64,000 nucleotides of DNA from Candidatus Aalborgicola defluviihabitans (GCA_016705575.1 JADIXX010000003.1:434001-498000), one strand, 5' to 3'; positions 45,329 to 63,104 are shown, counted from the stretch's first letter. The notes: generated by a model not told the origin, from the sequence alone. Numbers and translations are program-made.

Positions 45329-45945
45329 ATGAAAATCATCAACCTGGATGCCAGCCGGCTCGCCACTTACGTTCGAACCCAAGTGGAGCATTTTTTCCCC
45401 ATGGGTGAGGATGCCCAACTGCGGCTAATTGATGCGCACTTGGACGAGGCGCTGGGGCGCCTGGGCAGTTCGACGTGTTGCATTCCTCGCAGTACTGTAT
45501 TTTTTTGTATTACCTGGCCAACACCATCTGGTGTAAGGAGCAGACCAGAACGGTTTGCACCAAGCTATTTGCACTGAACAAGGCGCTCAATGCAATCGAC
45601 TGCTTTTACGAAATTGAACTGCCTGAGGTCTTCTTCATTGGCCACTCAGTCGGAATTGTGCTGGCAAAGGCGAGCTATGGAAACCATTTGGTGCTGTACC
45701 AAAACAGCACAGTTGGCAAAAACCATGGGGCTGCACCAGTGCTGGAAGATGGTGTTGTGATGTACCCCAATTCGGCAATTATTGGCGGCGGTTTGATACG
45801 CGCTGGAACGATCCTTTCACAAGGGGTGAGCGTCATCAACCGGTGTACGGAGGCTAATATGACCGGACTTCAAGGGGCTAATGGCAGTTTGCTCTTTAAA
45901 CCCATTGAACGCAATGTATTGACCGATTTTTTTCGCGACGTTTAA
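45329..45945 (+). pseudogene. Serine acetyltransferase-like hexapeptide protein (frame disrupted)
   Basis: ATG 45329 opens MKIINLDASRLATYVRTQVEHF and reads to about 45460 (LDEALGRL). The homologous continuation then appears one frame over, from GQFDVLHSSQYCIFLYYLAN to the end at 45945 with the acetyltransferase left-handed helix (FFIGHSVGIVLAKASYGN, VVMYPNSAIIGGGLIRAGTILSQGVS). About a dozen residues are missing at the join, so a short out-of-frame deletion is the likely lesion. Probably formerly acetylated a cell-surface glycan or an amino acid. It ends at the IS remnant. Confidence 0.8.
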
Positions 45946-45995
45946 GGCTTCGCTGATTAAGGTCCGAGTTCAGTTGGTCTGAAGCGTTATGGTAT

Positions 45996-46270
45996 GTGAA
46001 GCAACAAACCCTTGCAATGGCCGCAGACCAAACCTTCGAGAACTAGCGCAGGCTTACGCGGCGTGACGAGTTCTTCAAGACTATGGACGCCATCGTGCCG
46101 TGGTCTGCCCTGTACGAAGTCATTGAGCCGCATTACCCCCAGGCTGGCAATGGACGCCCACCTATTGGTTTGGAGCACATGCTACGGATCCACTTCATCC
46201 AGCATTGGTTCAACCTAGCAGACTTGTCTTGCGAGGAAATCCTGTACGACAGCGCCATTCTTCGCAACGG
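45996..46270 (+). pseudogene. IS5-family transposase N-terminal remnant
   Basis: From GTG 45996 the frame reads VKQQTLAMAADQTFEN, an amber TAG (46044-46046), then RRLTRRDEFFKTMDAIVPWSALYEVIEPHYPQ and RPPIGLEHMLRIHFIQHWFNLADLSCEEILYD. This is the DUF772-type N-terminus of IS5/IS1182-like transposases. It carries a nonsense codon and is truncated at about 46262, where the expected continuation is replaced by unrelated sequence; the DDE domain is missing. Confidence 0.85.
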
Positions 46271-46629
46271 CCCGCAAAGACAGCAAGGCTGCGTCCGCAA
46301 TTGCGCCGCCAGACGAGCTATTCTGAACTTCTACAAACTAGGGGAAACCCGTAGCCCCTCGTTCCTTTCCCCGAGAAAACAACAACGAGCCAGGCAGAAC
46401 CGGTCAAGGAAAACCCCACACACTCTCGGATTCAAGTATTGGCAACCCGCCCTGGCTCAATATTCAAGCGGCGCCAACATCCCAAACAATTTGGCCACCA
46501 CAAGGTTAGATCTCAGATCGCTATCGCGCCTAACTGTAAGTTTGAACCAAATTTGGGAAACCCCGTTGAATTAGGGGAAAACCCATGATACAGTCATAGA
46601 CCTGCTGAGGGTTTTTTGGCCCAAAGTGC
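46271..46629. other. Degraded sequence between IS remnant and rrn promoter
   Basis: No gene is supported. The stretch repeats a GGGGAAACCC-like motif (46342-46351, about 46555-46565, and 46573-46583), resembling IS ends or degenerate repeat units, and includes CTGCTGAGGG followed by TTTTTT near 46600. It separates the broken surface-sugar cluster from the first rRNA operon. Confidence 0.4.
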
Positions 46630-46639
46630 AGTGCTGAAG

Positions 46640-46700
46640 AAAAACGGAAGTTTCCGATAAGATTTTGACAGGGATGTAAAAACTGTGTCATAATTCAAGG
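46640..46700 (+). promoter_or_regulatory. rRNA operon A promoter
   Basis: Perfect -35 TTGACA (46665-46670) and -10 CATAAT (46689-46694), 18-bp spacing, with an A-rich UP-like region before. The GGCTTCGCTGAT sequence after the -10 is shared with operon B and with the end of the upstream pseudogene. Confidence 0.8.
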
Positions 46701-46746
46701 CTTCGCTGATCGCAGTGAAGCAAACGAAGAAAGTAGAAGAATCTTC

Positions 46747-46758
46747 GGTTCATTAAAA
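46747..46758 (+). promoter_or_regulatory. rrn leader boxA-like antitermination sequence, operon A
   Basis: GGTTCATTAAAA before ATTTACAGCCGATAAGCG corresponds in position to the leader boxA of betaproteobacterial rRNA operons (Nus factor binding); the T to A change makes it weaker than the spacer boxA at 48851. Confidence 0.5.
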
Positions 46759-46929
46759 ATTTACAGCCGATAAGCGTGGGCGTTTGAAGGCGATTGCCAA
46801 GTTCTTCGGAACTAAGTCTTAACTGACTTACAAACGCTCATGAATGAAAAGAAATGCGAACTTCAGAAATGGAGTTCATGTTAATTCCAGTTTATGAGTT
46901 GCATAGAAATGTGCAAAAAATTCAAGATC

Positions 46930-48465
<1,536 letters not shown>

Positions 48466-48563
48466 CTGGAAACTGCAATTTAATTTGAACGCTCACACTT
48501 ATCGGTTGTTGGAAGATTGTCGCTAACGGCTAAGGATCAAACTTGGTCAAAAGTGACCGGCTT

Positions 48564-48640
48564 GGGTCTGTAGCTCAGTTGGTTAGAGCACCGTCTTGAT
48601 AAGGCGGGGGTCGTTGGTTCGAGACCAACCAGACCCACCA
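48564..48640 (+). tRNA. tRNA-Ile (GAT), operon A spacer
   Basis: A 77-base cloverleaf with encoded CCA. The acceptor GGGTCTG pairs with CAGACCC; anticodon GAT is within TTGATAA. Standard 16S-23S spacer tRNA. Confidence 0.97.
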
Positions 48641-48666
48641 TTGTCGTCCAACGTCCTTCTGGTTTT

Positions 48667-48742
48667 GGGGGTGTAGCTCAGCTGGGAGAGCGGCTGCTTT
48701 GCAAGCAGTAGGTAGCGGGTTCGAGTCCTGTCACCTCCACCA
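48667..48742 (+). tRNA. tRNA-Ala (TGC), operon A spacer
   Basis: A 76-base cloverleaf. The acceptor GGGGGTG pairs with CACCTCC including the G3-U70 identity pair of tRNA-Ala; anticodon TGC is within TTTGCAA; CCA is encoded. Confidence 0.97.
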
Positions 48743-48850
48743 ATCTTTCACTTCTTATCTGATTCATATGAATCAACACCAAAGCGGCTTCGAATTCTTC
48801 GGAAAATAGAGGTTGCTTTGTTGTTGATCGGGATTACCTGATCAATCGGC

Positions 48851-48862
48851 TGTTCTTTAACA
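48851..48862 (+). promoter_or_regulatory. Spacer boxA, operon A
   Basis: TGTTCTTTAACA, a near-perfect boxA antitermination site in the tRNA-Ala to 23S spacer. The remaining spacer (48743-49115) holds no gene. Confidence 0.75.
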
Positions 48863-49115
48863 ATTTATAGAGTTTAATCAGCGTTGCTTGCTGCAAGCGG
48901 AAAGGAAACTGCACATTCGTAAAGGTTTAGTGCAGACCGTGCCTCATTTAGTTGTTGGCAACAATTTTTGATTGCGTCAAAATGAATATCAAACTTTGTT
49001 TGAAATTCGAGTTAGTTCAAGTAAAAATTGAATACGGCATAACGCGTCAGGTGAAAGACCTGACAAACATTCCTTGAAGATGCTTTGATTCTCGCAAGAG
49101 ACGTCAAAGTTATAG

Positions 49116-51995
<2,880 letters not shown>

Positions 51996-52154
51996 ATAAC
52001 TTTGATCGTTAGATCAAGGAAGTTATGCCAAGTTGACGCATTCAAAAAAATCGCTGTGTGCAGTGATCGCACCAGTGTCGAAAAGACAAGCTGATTAGCT
52101 CTATAAATTGGTTGTCTTGACTGGGTAACTCCAAATCAAGATGACAAAAAGTTA

Positions 52155-52270
52155 TGCCTGACGACCATAGCGAGGTGGTACCACTCCTTCCCATCCCGAA
52201 CAGGACAGTGAAACGCTTCTGCGCCGATGATAGTGCGGGTTCCCGTGTGAAAGTAGGTCATCGTCAGGCT
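52155..52270 (+). rRNA. 5S ribosomal RNA, operon A
   Basis: 116 bases from TGCCTGACGACC to CGTCAGGCT, whose ends pair. Two or three bases differ from operon B (for example GAGGTGG versus GAAGTGG). Confidence 0.95.
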
Positions 52271-52283
52271 ATTACAGCAAAAA

Positions 52284-52313
52284 CGCCCCATCAATCGATG
52301 GGGCGTTTTTTTT
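52284..52313 (+). terminator. Intrinsic terminator, rRNA operon A
   Basis: CGCCCCAT and ATGGGGCG pair across CAATCG, and eight T follow. Terminator about 14 bases after 5S. Confidence 0.9.
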
Positions 52314-52340
52314 CAGTAATCCTTATGGGGAGTGCTGAAG

Positions 52341-52401
52341 AAAAACGGAAGTTTCCGATAAGATTTTGACAGGGATGTAAAAACTGTGTCATAATTCAAG
52401 G
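52341..52401 (+). promoter_or_regulatory. rRNA operon B promoter
   Basis: TTGACA (52366-52371) and CATAAT (52390-52395), 18-bp spacing, identical to the operon A promoter. Thus operon B has its own promoter, starting 18 bases beyond the T run of terminator A. Confidence 0.8.
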
Positions 52402-52627
52402 CTTCGCTGATCGCAGCAAAGCAAACGAAGAAAGTAGGTAATCTTCGGTTCATTAAAAATTTACAGCCGATAAGCGTGGGCGTTTGAAGGCGATTGCCAA
52501 GTTCTTCGGAACTAAGTCTTAACTGACTTACAAACGCTCATGAAGTAAAAGAAATGCGAACTTCAGCAATGAAGTTCATGTCGATTCCAATTTATGAGTT
52601 GCTCGAAAGAGCAAAAAATTCAAGATC

Positions 52628-54162
<1,535 letters not shown>

Positions 54163-54258
54163 CTGGAAACTGCAATTTAATTTGAACGCTCACACTTATC
54201 GGTTGTTGGAAGGTTGTCGCGACAAATTCTGGTTACCAGAATTAAAAGTGACCGGCTT

Positions 54259-54335
54259 GGGTCTGTAGCTCAGTTGGTTAGAGCACCGTCTTGATAAGGC
54301 GGGGGTCGTTGGTTCGAGACCAACCAGACCCACCA
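54259..54335 (+). tRNA. tRNA-Ile (GAT), operon B spacer
   Basis: Identical to the operon A copy, 77 bases with encoded CCA; upstream spacer differs from A over about 40 bases. Confidence 0.97.
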
Positions 54336-54361
54336 TTGTCGTCCAACGTCCTTCTGGTTTT

Positions 54362-54437
54362 GGGGGTGTAGCTCAGCTGGGAGAGCGGCTGCTTTGCAAG
54401 CAGTAGGTAGCGGGTTCGAGTCCTGTCACCTCCACCA
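54362..54437 (+). tRNA. tRNA-Ala (TGC), operon B spacer
   Basis: Identical to the operon A copy, 76 bases with encoded CCA and G3-U70. Confidence 0.97.
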
Positions 54438-54540
54438 ATCTTTCTTATCTGATTAGTATTAATCAACACCAAAGTAGCTTCGAATTCTTCGGAAAATAGA
54501 GGCTGCTTTGTTGTTGATCGGGATTACCTGATCAATCGGC

Positions 54541-54552
54541 TGTTCTTTAACA
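54541..54552 (+). promoter_or_regulatory. Spacer boxA, operon B
   Basis: TGTTCTTTAACA, same as in operon A. The rest of the spacer to 54822 holds no gene; it has a different insert (GCTAACTTTAAGCTGCAAAG region) from operon A. Confidence 0.75.
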
Positions 54553-54822
54553 ATTTATAGAGTTTAATCAGCGTTGCTAACTTTAAGCTGCAAAGCTTGG
54601 GCTATGTAAGGAAACTGCACATTCGTAAAGGTTTAGTGCAGACCGTGCCTTGCGTAGTTGTTAGCAACATAATTTTGATTGCGTCAAAATGAATATCAAA
54701 CTTCACGTTTGAAATTCGAGTTATTCAAGTTAAATTGGATACGGCATAACGCGTCAGGTGAAAGACCTGACAAACATTCCTTGAAGATGCTTTGATTCTC
54801 GCAAGAGACGTCAAAGTTATAG

Positions 54823-57702
<2,880 letters not shown>

Positions 57703-57863
57703 ATAACTTTGATTCACTGTAGAAGTGTCTCAAGGAAGTTATGCCAAGTTGACGCATTCAAAAATAACTGCTGTGTGAGTGATCGCACTTCAGTGTCGAA
57801 AAGACAAGCTGATTAGCTCTATAAATTGGTCGCCTTGACAATAGTCAAGGTGGCAAAAAGTTA

Positions 57864-57979
57864 TGCCTGACGACCATAGCGAAGTGGTACCACTCCTTCC
57901 CATCCCGAACAGGAAAGTGAAACGCTTCTGCGCCGATGATAGTGCGGGTTCCCGTGTGAAAGTAGGTCATCGTCAGGCT
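57864..57979 (+). rRNA. 5S ribosomal RNA, operon B
   Basis: 116 bases, collinear with copy A. It ends 7 bases before identity with unit A is lost; the expected terminator is missing. Confidence 0.93.
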
Positions 57980-57987
57980 ATTACAGC

Positions 57988-58258
57988 AAAACCGGGGGGG
58001 GGGTTTTTTTTCCGTTGTTTGTGGGTGGGGGGCTTTTGGTTGGCCCGGGGGGCGGGCCCCCGGGGGGGGCGGGGGGGGGGGGGGGTGTGGGGTAAGAGGG
58101 CCCTTGGGGGGGGGGGCCCCCCCCGGAGGCCAAAAGGGGGGGGGGGGGGGTGGAGGGGGCGGGGTGGGTTGAGTTGGGGGGGGGGGGGTGGGGGGGGGGG
58201 GGGGGGGGGGATGGGGGCGGGGGGGGGGGGGGGGGGCCGGCCCCGCCGGGGGGCGCCC
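57988..58258. repeat. Anomalous G-homopolymer tract
   Basis: About 270 bases dominated by plus-strand G runs of 10 or more, with short islands (GTTGTTTGTGGG, TAAGAGGGCCC, AGGCCAAAAGGG). Nothing similar occurs elsewhere in the window. On the left it begins at the point where operon A has its terminator; on the right it cuts a metallo-beta-lactamase-fold gene in mid-domain. No gene or structured element is supported. It looks like low-quality base calling in place of about the same length of real sequence, but a natural G-rich insertion cannot be excluded. Confidence 0.75.
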
Positions 58259-58811
58259 CAACATCAGAAAACGCGCTAACACCTTCGAGCTCTGGAAACA
58301 CCACACCAAACCCTTGCTCCCATAACGCATCGGCTGAAAGCAAAATTCCAGAGTGCGACTCAAATAACAGAATGGAATGTGGGTCATGCCCGGCTGCAGC
58401 GTGAATCTGCCAGAAGCAGCCCCCTAAACTCAACGTCTCACCAGGCGTCAGCAACCCCTCGAAAACGAACTTCGGACATTGCTGGCCGGTAGTCTTATAA
58501 GTCAGCGCATCTTCGTCCCAGCACTTGACTTCATCCGCATTACCCGGCGGTATACGCGTCTGAAGCGCAGGATAGTGTTCCTGTAACGCCGCATTTCCAC
58601 CGCAATGGTCACTGTGCAAATGCGTATTTATCAATAGATCCAGCGGGCGGTCACCCAAAACGGAATGCACCAACGCCACCGTTTGCTCGCTGTGCGTGCA
58701 ATAGCCGCTGTCGATTAGTGCCGTATTCTCTTCACCCATGATCAGGACGTTGTTGGATGAGAGCCAGCCTCGCTCAAAGACGTGCATGCCAATAGGAAGA
58801 GCTGGGTTCAT
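58259..58811 (-). pseudogene. Metallo-beta-lactamase-fold hydrolase, 3' end lost in G tract
   Basis: From ATG 58811, about 184 residues of an MBL-fold protein: MHVFERGWLSSNNVLIMGE, TALIDSGYCTHSEQT, the metal-binding NTHLHSDHCGGN, AAGHDPHSILLFESHSGILLSAD, FPELEGVSAFSDV. Beyond 58258 the frame enters the G tract and reads poly-proline/glycine, so about 100 C-terminal residues, including the last metal ligands, are absent. Whether the gene is broken in the organism or only in this sequence cannot be told. Hydrolase of glyoxalase II/RNase Z-like fold, substrate unknown. Confidence 0.8.
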
Positions 58812-58865
58812 CGTCAGTATTTGGCAACAACGGTAAATGACGGGCAATGTATGGACATACGCGTG

Positions 58866-59615
58866 CTAACTCAGAGCACTGGTCACGCAGGCCCGCAAAT
58901 CGGCCTCATTGGTTATGGACAGCGGGTCGGACAACCGCCGAATCCAGACAGACTCTCGCCGACGGATGGTGTCGAGAAACTCGCGTGCTCGCTGACCTTT
59001 TCCCGACATCTGGGCAAATATGTCAAATCCCGATTCCAGAAAGTTCTGCAGGGAACCTAGTCCGGCTGCTGAAGCTGGTTTGCGCATCATGCGCAGCATC
59101 ATCCGCAAGCCCGGCGTTCGGGTCAGTCGATCCAGCTCTGCGCCAACCTGCAACACCATCTCCAGTTGCAGATTCCGATCAGACTCGCGCCCAACCAACA
59201 ACCAGCATGCCAGGTACCGACGCACCGTATCAGTGTCCTGTGGAAAGGGGTAGCCCAGCCAAGCCTCGGCCATTTTTCGGTCCATTTCCTCCGTCAGTAC
59301 GTGCAACTGTGCCATGGTCACGGCAGTCGCCACGACCTGTTTAGGGAACAGGCGTTGCAATCCGCCAGCAATGCGTGCGAACTGGGCATCCCGCAAAGAA
59401 TAGTCCCGGTCACTGTACAGATCGTCTAGAAAAAAGCGAGCCGCGCTGGCATATTCTGGTGACGCCAGCAGATCAGCGTATGTGCCCGCAAAGCGCTTTG
59501 CCTGAAAAGACTTCACTGCCCGCGTCGCATCGTGAAGACTGGCTGTGGAGACTGTAGCCTGTCGCAAGGCCGCTACCCGTGCTACGGCATTCCGAATGGT
59601 TTCTGCTGCTTCCAT
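58866..59615 (-). CDS. FFLEELY-motif protein
   Basis: About 249 residues, all helical. It contains RFFLDDLYSDRDYSLRDAQFARI, the variant of the FFLEELY motif after which this uncharacterised betaproteobacterial family is named. The C-terminal half includes RMMLRMMRKPASAAGLGSLQ and FLDTIRRRESVWIRRL. No membrane segment. ATG 59615 is preferred over 59669. Its start is 54 bases from the MBL-fold gene's N-terminus in the same orientation, so they may be co-transcribed. Function unknown. Confidence 0.8.
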   Translation of the reverse strand: MEAAETIRNAVARVAALRQATVSTASLHDATRAVKSFQAKRFAGTYADLLASPEYASAARFFLDDLYSDRDYSLRDAQFARIAGGLQRLFPKQVVATAVTMAQLHVLTEEMDRKMAEAWLGYPFPQDTDTVRRYLACWLLVGRESDRNLQLEMVLQVGAELDRLTRTPGLRMMLRMMRKPASAAGLGSLQNFLESGFDIFAQMSGKGQRAREFLDTIRRRESVWIRRLSDPLSITNEADLRACVTSALS

Positions 59616-59826
59616 ATGGTCAAGGAGTGTACCGAACTGACCCACGGTGGCTCGGCGCCCACTGCGCAAAATAAAGCTGAGATCGAAACGTCCAATAATA
59701 AAAGTGTGCGCTCACTATCAAAAATATGTCAATATCCAGGTGCTTTGTATGAATTGCCCGATCGATTGTTTTCGGAATACAGCTAAAAAATGACTTCTAC
59801 GTAACGAGATTGGTGAGCAAAGACTA

Positions 59827-59846
59827 GGGAATACCCTTATATTCCC
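59827..59846. promoter_or_regulatory. Inverted repeat over the GNAT start region
   Basis: GGGAATA (59827-59833) and TATTCCC (59840-59846) form a 7-bp perfect stem with a 6-nt loop, ending 3 bases before ATG 59850. It occupies the ribosome-binding position; no purine-rich SD is otherwise seen. It could be an operator or a translational control hairpin. Confidence 0.5.
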
Positions 59847-59849
59847 TTC

Positions 59850-60587
59850 ATGTATGAAGCCACTAGTTTAATCAAAGCCTCGTTGGAAGCGGGTCGTGAA
59901 TTGTTACGCCCCCCTAACGAGGGTGAGAGTGCAGCGGCCATCCCTCGTGCAGCACCATCGCTAGTTCCTATTCGTTCGCTTGGTGCCAACCATCGGGAGC
60001 GCATTGCCACTCACCTGCTGTCCTTGGAGCCTGCAGATCGCTATCTGCGATTTGGCTACTCGGCACAAGACGCTCAAATTCAACGCTACGTTGAAACCCT
60101 TAATTTTGAGCGTGACGAAATCTTTGGTATCTACAACCGCAAATTGGAACTGATTGCCATGGCGCACTTGGTCTATGCCAAGAATGAAGCTCATGGCTCC
60201 TGCGCCGAATTCGGCGTCTCTGTATCGCCGACAGCCCGCGGCAAGGGATACGGTGCCCGCCTGTTTGAACGCGCTGCCATGCACGCCACCAACGACGGAA
60301 TTAACATGATGTTCATCCATGCCTTGAGTGAAAACGCGGCCATGTTAAAGATTGCCCGCAATGCAGGCGCCCGCATTGAGCGCGATGGCACGGAGTCTGA
60401 GGCGTATTTGCAGCTGCCCGCTTCCACGCTTGACAGTCGCGTAACCGAGTTGATTGAGGAGCAGGTCGCCCAGACCGACTACCGCCTGAAGGCACAGGCG
60501 AAGCAATTCTGGAGCTTCCTGGCGGATGTGCAAGCGGTCCGGCGCGGGGCCGTTGCTGACCACAGTAGCATGTCGTCCCGACTCTAG
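59850..60587 (+). CDS. GNAT family N-acetyltransferase
   Basis: A 245-residue protein. The first 50 residues are a helical extension; the GNAT domain has EFGVSVSPTARGKGYGARLFERA with the acetyl-CoA pyrophosphate loop ARGKGYG (about residues 128-134). A C-terminal helix follows. Substrate unknown. No clear ribosome binding site; a 20-bp inverted repeat lies where it should be. Next gene is 81 bases downstream. Confidence 0.88.
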   Translation: MYEATSLIKASLEAGRELLRPPNEGESAAAIPRAAPSLVPIRSLGANHRERIATHLLSLEPADRYLRFGYSAQDAQIQRYVETLNFERDEIFGIYNRKLELIAMAHLVYAKNEAHGSCAEFGVSVSPTARGKGYGARLFERAAMHATNDGINMMFIHALSENAAMLKIARNAGARIERDGTESEAYLQLPASTLDSRVTELIEEQVAQTDYRLKAQAKQFWSFLADVQAVRRGAVADHSSMSSRL

Positions 60588-60668
60588 CAACGCCCTGGAA
60601 GATGGGGCGTCAGGCAAATCCGCTATCCTAGGGGGTCCCAAACAACGGCAGCCTTTGCCCCCACGTCA

Positions 60669-61538
60669 GTGTCAGACCCCCATCCCCCGCGCATGCCCAA
60701 CAAGGAAGACAAGCGTACCTTTTTGCGCAAGCTCGCCGAATTCTTGCACCCCGGCCCCGATTCGACCGAGGAACTCATCGAAACCCTGGCCGAGGCTGAA
60801 GACAACAACATCATCGGCGCCGAATCTCGTGTCATGCTCGAAGGTGTGATCCGCATGGCCGACATGACTGCTGGCGATGTGATGGTGGCGGCCACGCGCA
60901 TGGACCTACTGAATATTCAGGCGCCTATGGATGAACTGCTTCATACGGTGATCCACACGGCCCATTCGCGCTTTCCAGTGTACGAAGGCGAGCGTGAAAA
61001 CGTCATCGGTATCCTGCTGGCCAAAGATCTACTCAAACTGCAGCGGGCCCCTGAATTCCACATCCGCGCCTTGCTGCGCCCGCCAGTGTTTGTGCCAGAA
61101 ACCAAGGGGCTGAACGACCTGTTGCGCGATTTTCGTGGCAACCGTAACCACTTGGCCATCGTCATCGACGAGTTTGGCCGGGTAGCAGGCCTGATCACCA
61201 TCGAAGACGTACTGGAGCAGATCGTCGGTGAAATTGAAGACGAATTCGATATACCAGAAGACGAAGGTGATATTTTTGCATTAGCCGATCACACCTACCG
61301 GGTCAGTGGTGACACGCCCATAGAGCGGGTCAACGACGCCTTCACCGTCACACTGGCCGGTTCTGATCCAGACGACGAGTTCGACACCATTGGTGGCCTG
61401 ATTGCCCACGAAATGGGTCATGTGCCCAAACGGGGTGAACGCTACACGCTATGCGGCCTGGATTTCACCGTACTCCACACGAAAGGTGGCGCAGTGAGGT
61501 GGTTCAAGGTCGCACCCGCTGTCGACTCCACCTACTAA
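60669..61538 (+). CDS. CorC/HlyC family CBS-domain protein
   Basis: A 289-residue protein with two CBS domains (TAGDVMVAATRMDLLNI, NRNHLAIVIDEFGRVAGLITIEDVLEQIVGEIEDEF) and a C-terminal CorC_HlyC domain (GLIAHEMGHVPKRGERYTL). It is the soluble form without DUF21 membrane helices, often linked to lnt and glyQ, as here. GTG 60669 is the likely start; ATG 60693 is an alternative. Believed to act in Mg/Co efflux with CorA, or in metal homeostasis. Stops 3 bases before lnt. Confidence 0.93.
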   Translation: MSDPHPPRMPNKEDKRTFLRKLAEFLHPGPDSTEELIETLAEAEDNNIIGAESRVMLEGVIRMADMTAGDVMVAATRMDLLNIQAPMDELLHTVIHTAHSRFPVYEGERENVIGILLAKDLLKLQRAPEFHIRALLRPPVFVPETKGLNDLLRDFRGNRNHLAIVIDEFGRVAGLITIEDVLEQIVGEIEDEFDIPEDEGDIFALADHTYRVSGDTPIERVNDAFTVTLAGSDPDDEFDTIGGLIAHEMGHVPKRGERYTLCGLDFTVLHTKGGAVRWFKVAPAVDSTY

Positions 61539-61541
61539 ACC

Positions 61542-63104
61542 ATGTCGGGCTTCGCGATGCGGCGACTCCTCGCAGACTCCGTCGCGGTTCGCGCTACTCT
61601 CGTTTTGGCAGTTGCCTACGCAAACGCTGCGGGGGTCAGTTGGCCGTTCTCCTTTGGCTTTGTCACAGGAGCACCACTGTGGTGGCTGCAAATCCTTGCA
61701 ATGACGGTCTTTTTGGCTGTATTGCGTTCCAGCACCACTGCCCAGCAGGGATTCGCCATGGGCTGGCTATTTGCCACGGCATGGCTTTGTGCCACGTTCT
61801 GGTGGTTATATGTCTCCATGCATACCTACGCTGGGCTGCCGGCCGCGCTGACTGCGCTTGCGATTGTGGCTCTGGCGGCAGCGCTGGGTCTGTATTACGC
61901 ATTCGCTGCGGCTTTGTATTGGCGGCTGCGTGACCGTGGCCCCATCCTGGCGCCGCTGGTGTTTGCCGCCCTGTGGACCGCCGCCGAAATGGCCAGAGGA
62001 ACCTGGTTGACAGGTTTTGGCTGGGGTGCCATCGCATATGCCCATGCTGACGGCCCTTTGGCACTCTGGATTCCTTGGGTGGGTGCCTATGGCGTTGGCG
62101 CGCTGGCCGCCTGGCTGTCGGCGGCGGTGCTGGAAGTGATGAGCAGTGGCTGGGGTTTGCGGGCTGCCCTGGCTACTGTACTGGCACTGGGATGGTTGGT
62201 GCCTGGACTGTTGCCCACCTGGTCTACGTCCACCGGGTCGTTGAGCATTACCTTGTTGCAGGGCAATATCCCCCAGGATGAAAAATTTCAGAGTGGCAGT
62301 GGCGTACCCCTGGCCTTAGCCTGGTATGGCGATCAACTCAACCGCAGCGCTACCGACTTGGTGGTAGCACCAGAGACAGCAATCCCACTGCTGCCGCAGG
62401 ATCTGCCTGAGGGATATTGGGAGGCCCTCATGACCCGGTTTTCTACACCCGGTCAAGCAGCGTTAATAGGCGTGCCCCTGGGCAGCATGGCACAGGGTTA
62501 CACCAACTCGGTGGTCGGTCTTGCACCTGGGTTGCAACAGGTTTGGCGGTACGACAAACACCACCTGGTGCCATTTGGTGAATTCATCCCACCGATGTTC
62601 ATGTGGTTCACCCGGATGATGAACATACCCCTGGGTGACTTCAACCGCGGTGCCGTGGGGCAAGCGCCCTTTGACTGGAAGGGGCAGCGCCTCGCGGCCA
62701 ACATCTGCTACGAAGACTTGTTTGGTGAAGAGCTTGGCGTGCGTTTCGAAGACCCGGCCCGCGCGCCCACTGTGTTAGTGAACGTCAGCAACATTGGCTG
62801 GTTTGGCGATACCGTGGCAACGGACCAGCATTTGCAGATCAGCCGTATGCGCGCCCTGGAGTTCGAGCGCCCCATGGTGCGCGCCACCAACACCGGTGCC
62901 ACCGCCATCATTGACCACGCTGGTCGCGTGGCCCAGAGCCTGCCACGCACTACCCGTGGCGTGTTGGTGGGCACGGTTGAAGGCCGCACCGGCACCACGC
63001 CCTTTGCCTGGTGGGTTGCTCGGTTCGGGTTGTGGCCGCTCTGGCTGCTGGTGATCGCTATTGTTTTTGTAGCTACCCGGGTCCGTTCGACGAGGGCAGA
63101 CTAA
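61542..63104 (+). CDS. lnt: Apolipoprotein N-acyltransferase
   Basis: A 520-residue inner-membrane enzyme that adds the third acyl chain to lipoproteins. Six or so membrane helices precede a nitrilase-fold domain with catalytic Glu in VVAPETAIPLL, Lys in YDKHHLVPFGEFI and Cys in ANICYEDLFGEEL. It lies 3 bases after the CorC-like gene, so it is co-transcribed with it. The last residues (VIAIVFVATRVRSTRAD) are encoded by copy 8 of the 42-bp element. Confidence 0.95.
   Translation: MSGFAMRRLLADSVAVRATLVLAVAYANAAGVSWPFSFGFVTGAPLWWLQILAMTVFLAVLRSSTTAQQGFAMGWLFATAWLCATFWWLYVSMHTYAGLPAALTALAIVALAAALGLYYAFAAALYWRLRDRGPILAPLVFAALWTAAEMARGTWLTGFGWGAIAYAHADGPLALWIPWVGAYGVGALAAWLSAAVLEVMSSGWGLRAALATVLALGWLVPGLLPTWSTSTGSLSITLLQGNIPQDEKFQSGSGVPLALAWYGDQLNRSATDLVVAPETAIPLLPQDLPEGYWEALMTRFSTPGQAALIGVPLGSMAQGYTNSVVGLAPGLQQVWRYDKHHLVPFGEFIPPMFMWFTRMMNIPLGDFNRGAVGQAPFDWKGQRLAANICYEDLFGEELGVRFEDPARAPTVLVNVSNIGWFGDTVATDQHLQISRMRALEFERPMVRATNTGATAIIDHAGRVAQSLPRTTRGVLVGTVEGRTGTTPFAWWVARFGLWPLWLLVIAIVFVATRVRSTRAD
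63057..63098 (-). repeat. Dispersed 42-bp palindromic element, copy 8 (opposite orientation)
   Basis: Read on the minus strand: TGCCCTCG, 17 nt, GCTAC, 7 nt, ATAGC. One octamer mismatch. It encodes the last dozen residues of lnt in the other direction. Confidence 0.75.

Noticed and set aside
57845..58387. Proline-rich proteins encoded in the G tract
   Set aside because: They translate homopolymer runs and the 5S gene; this is not credible coding sequence.
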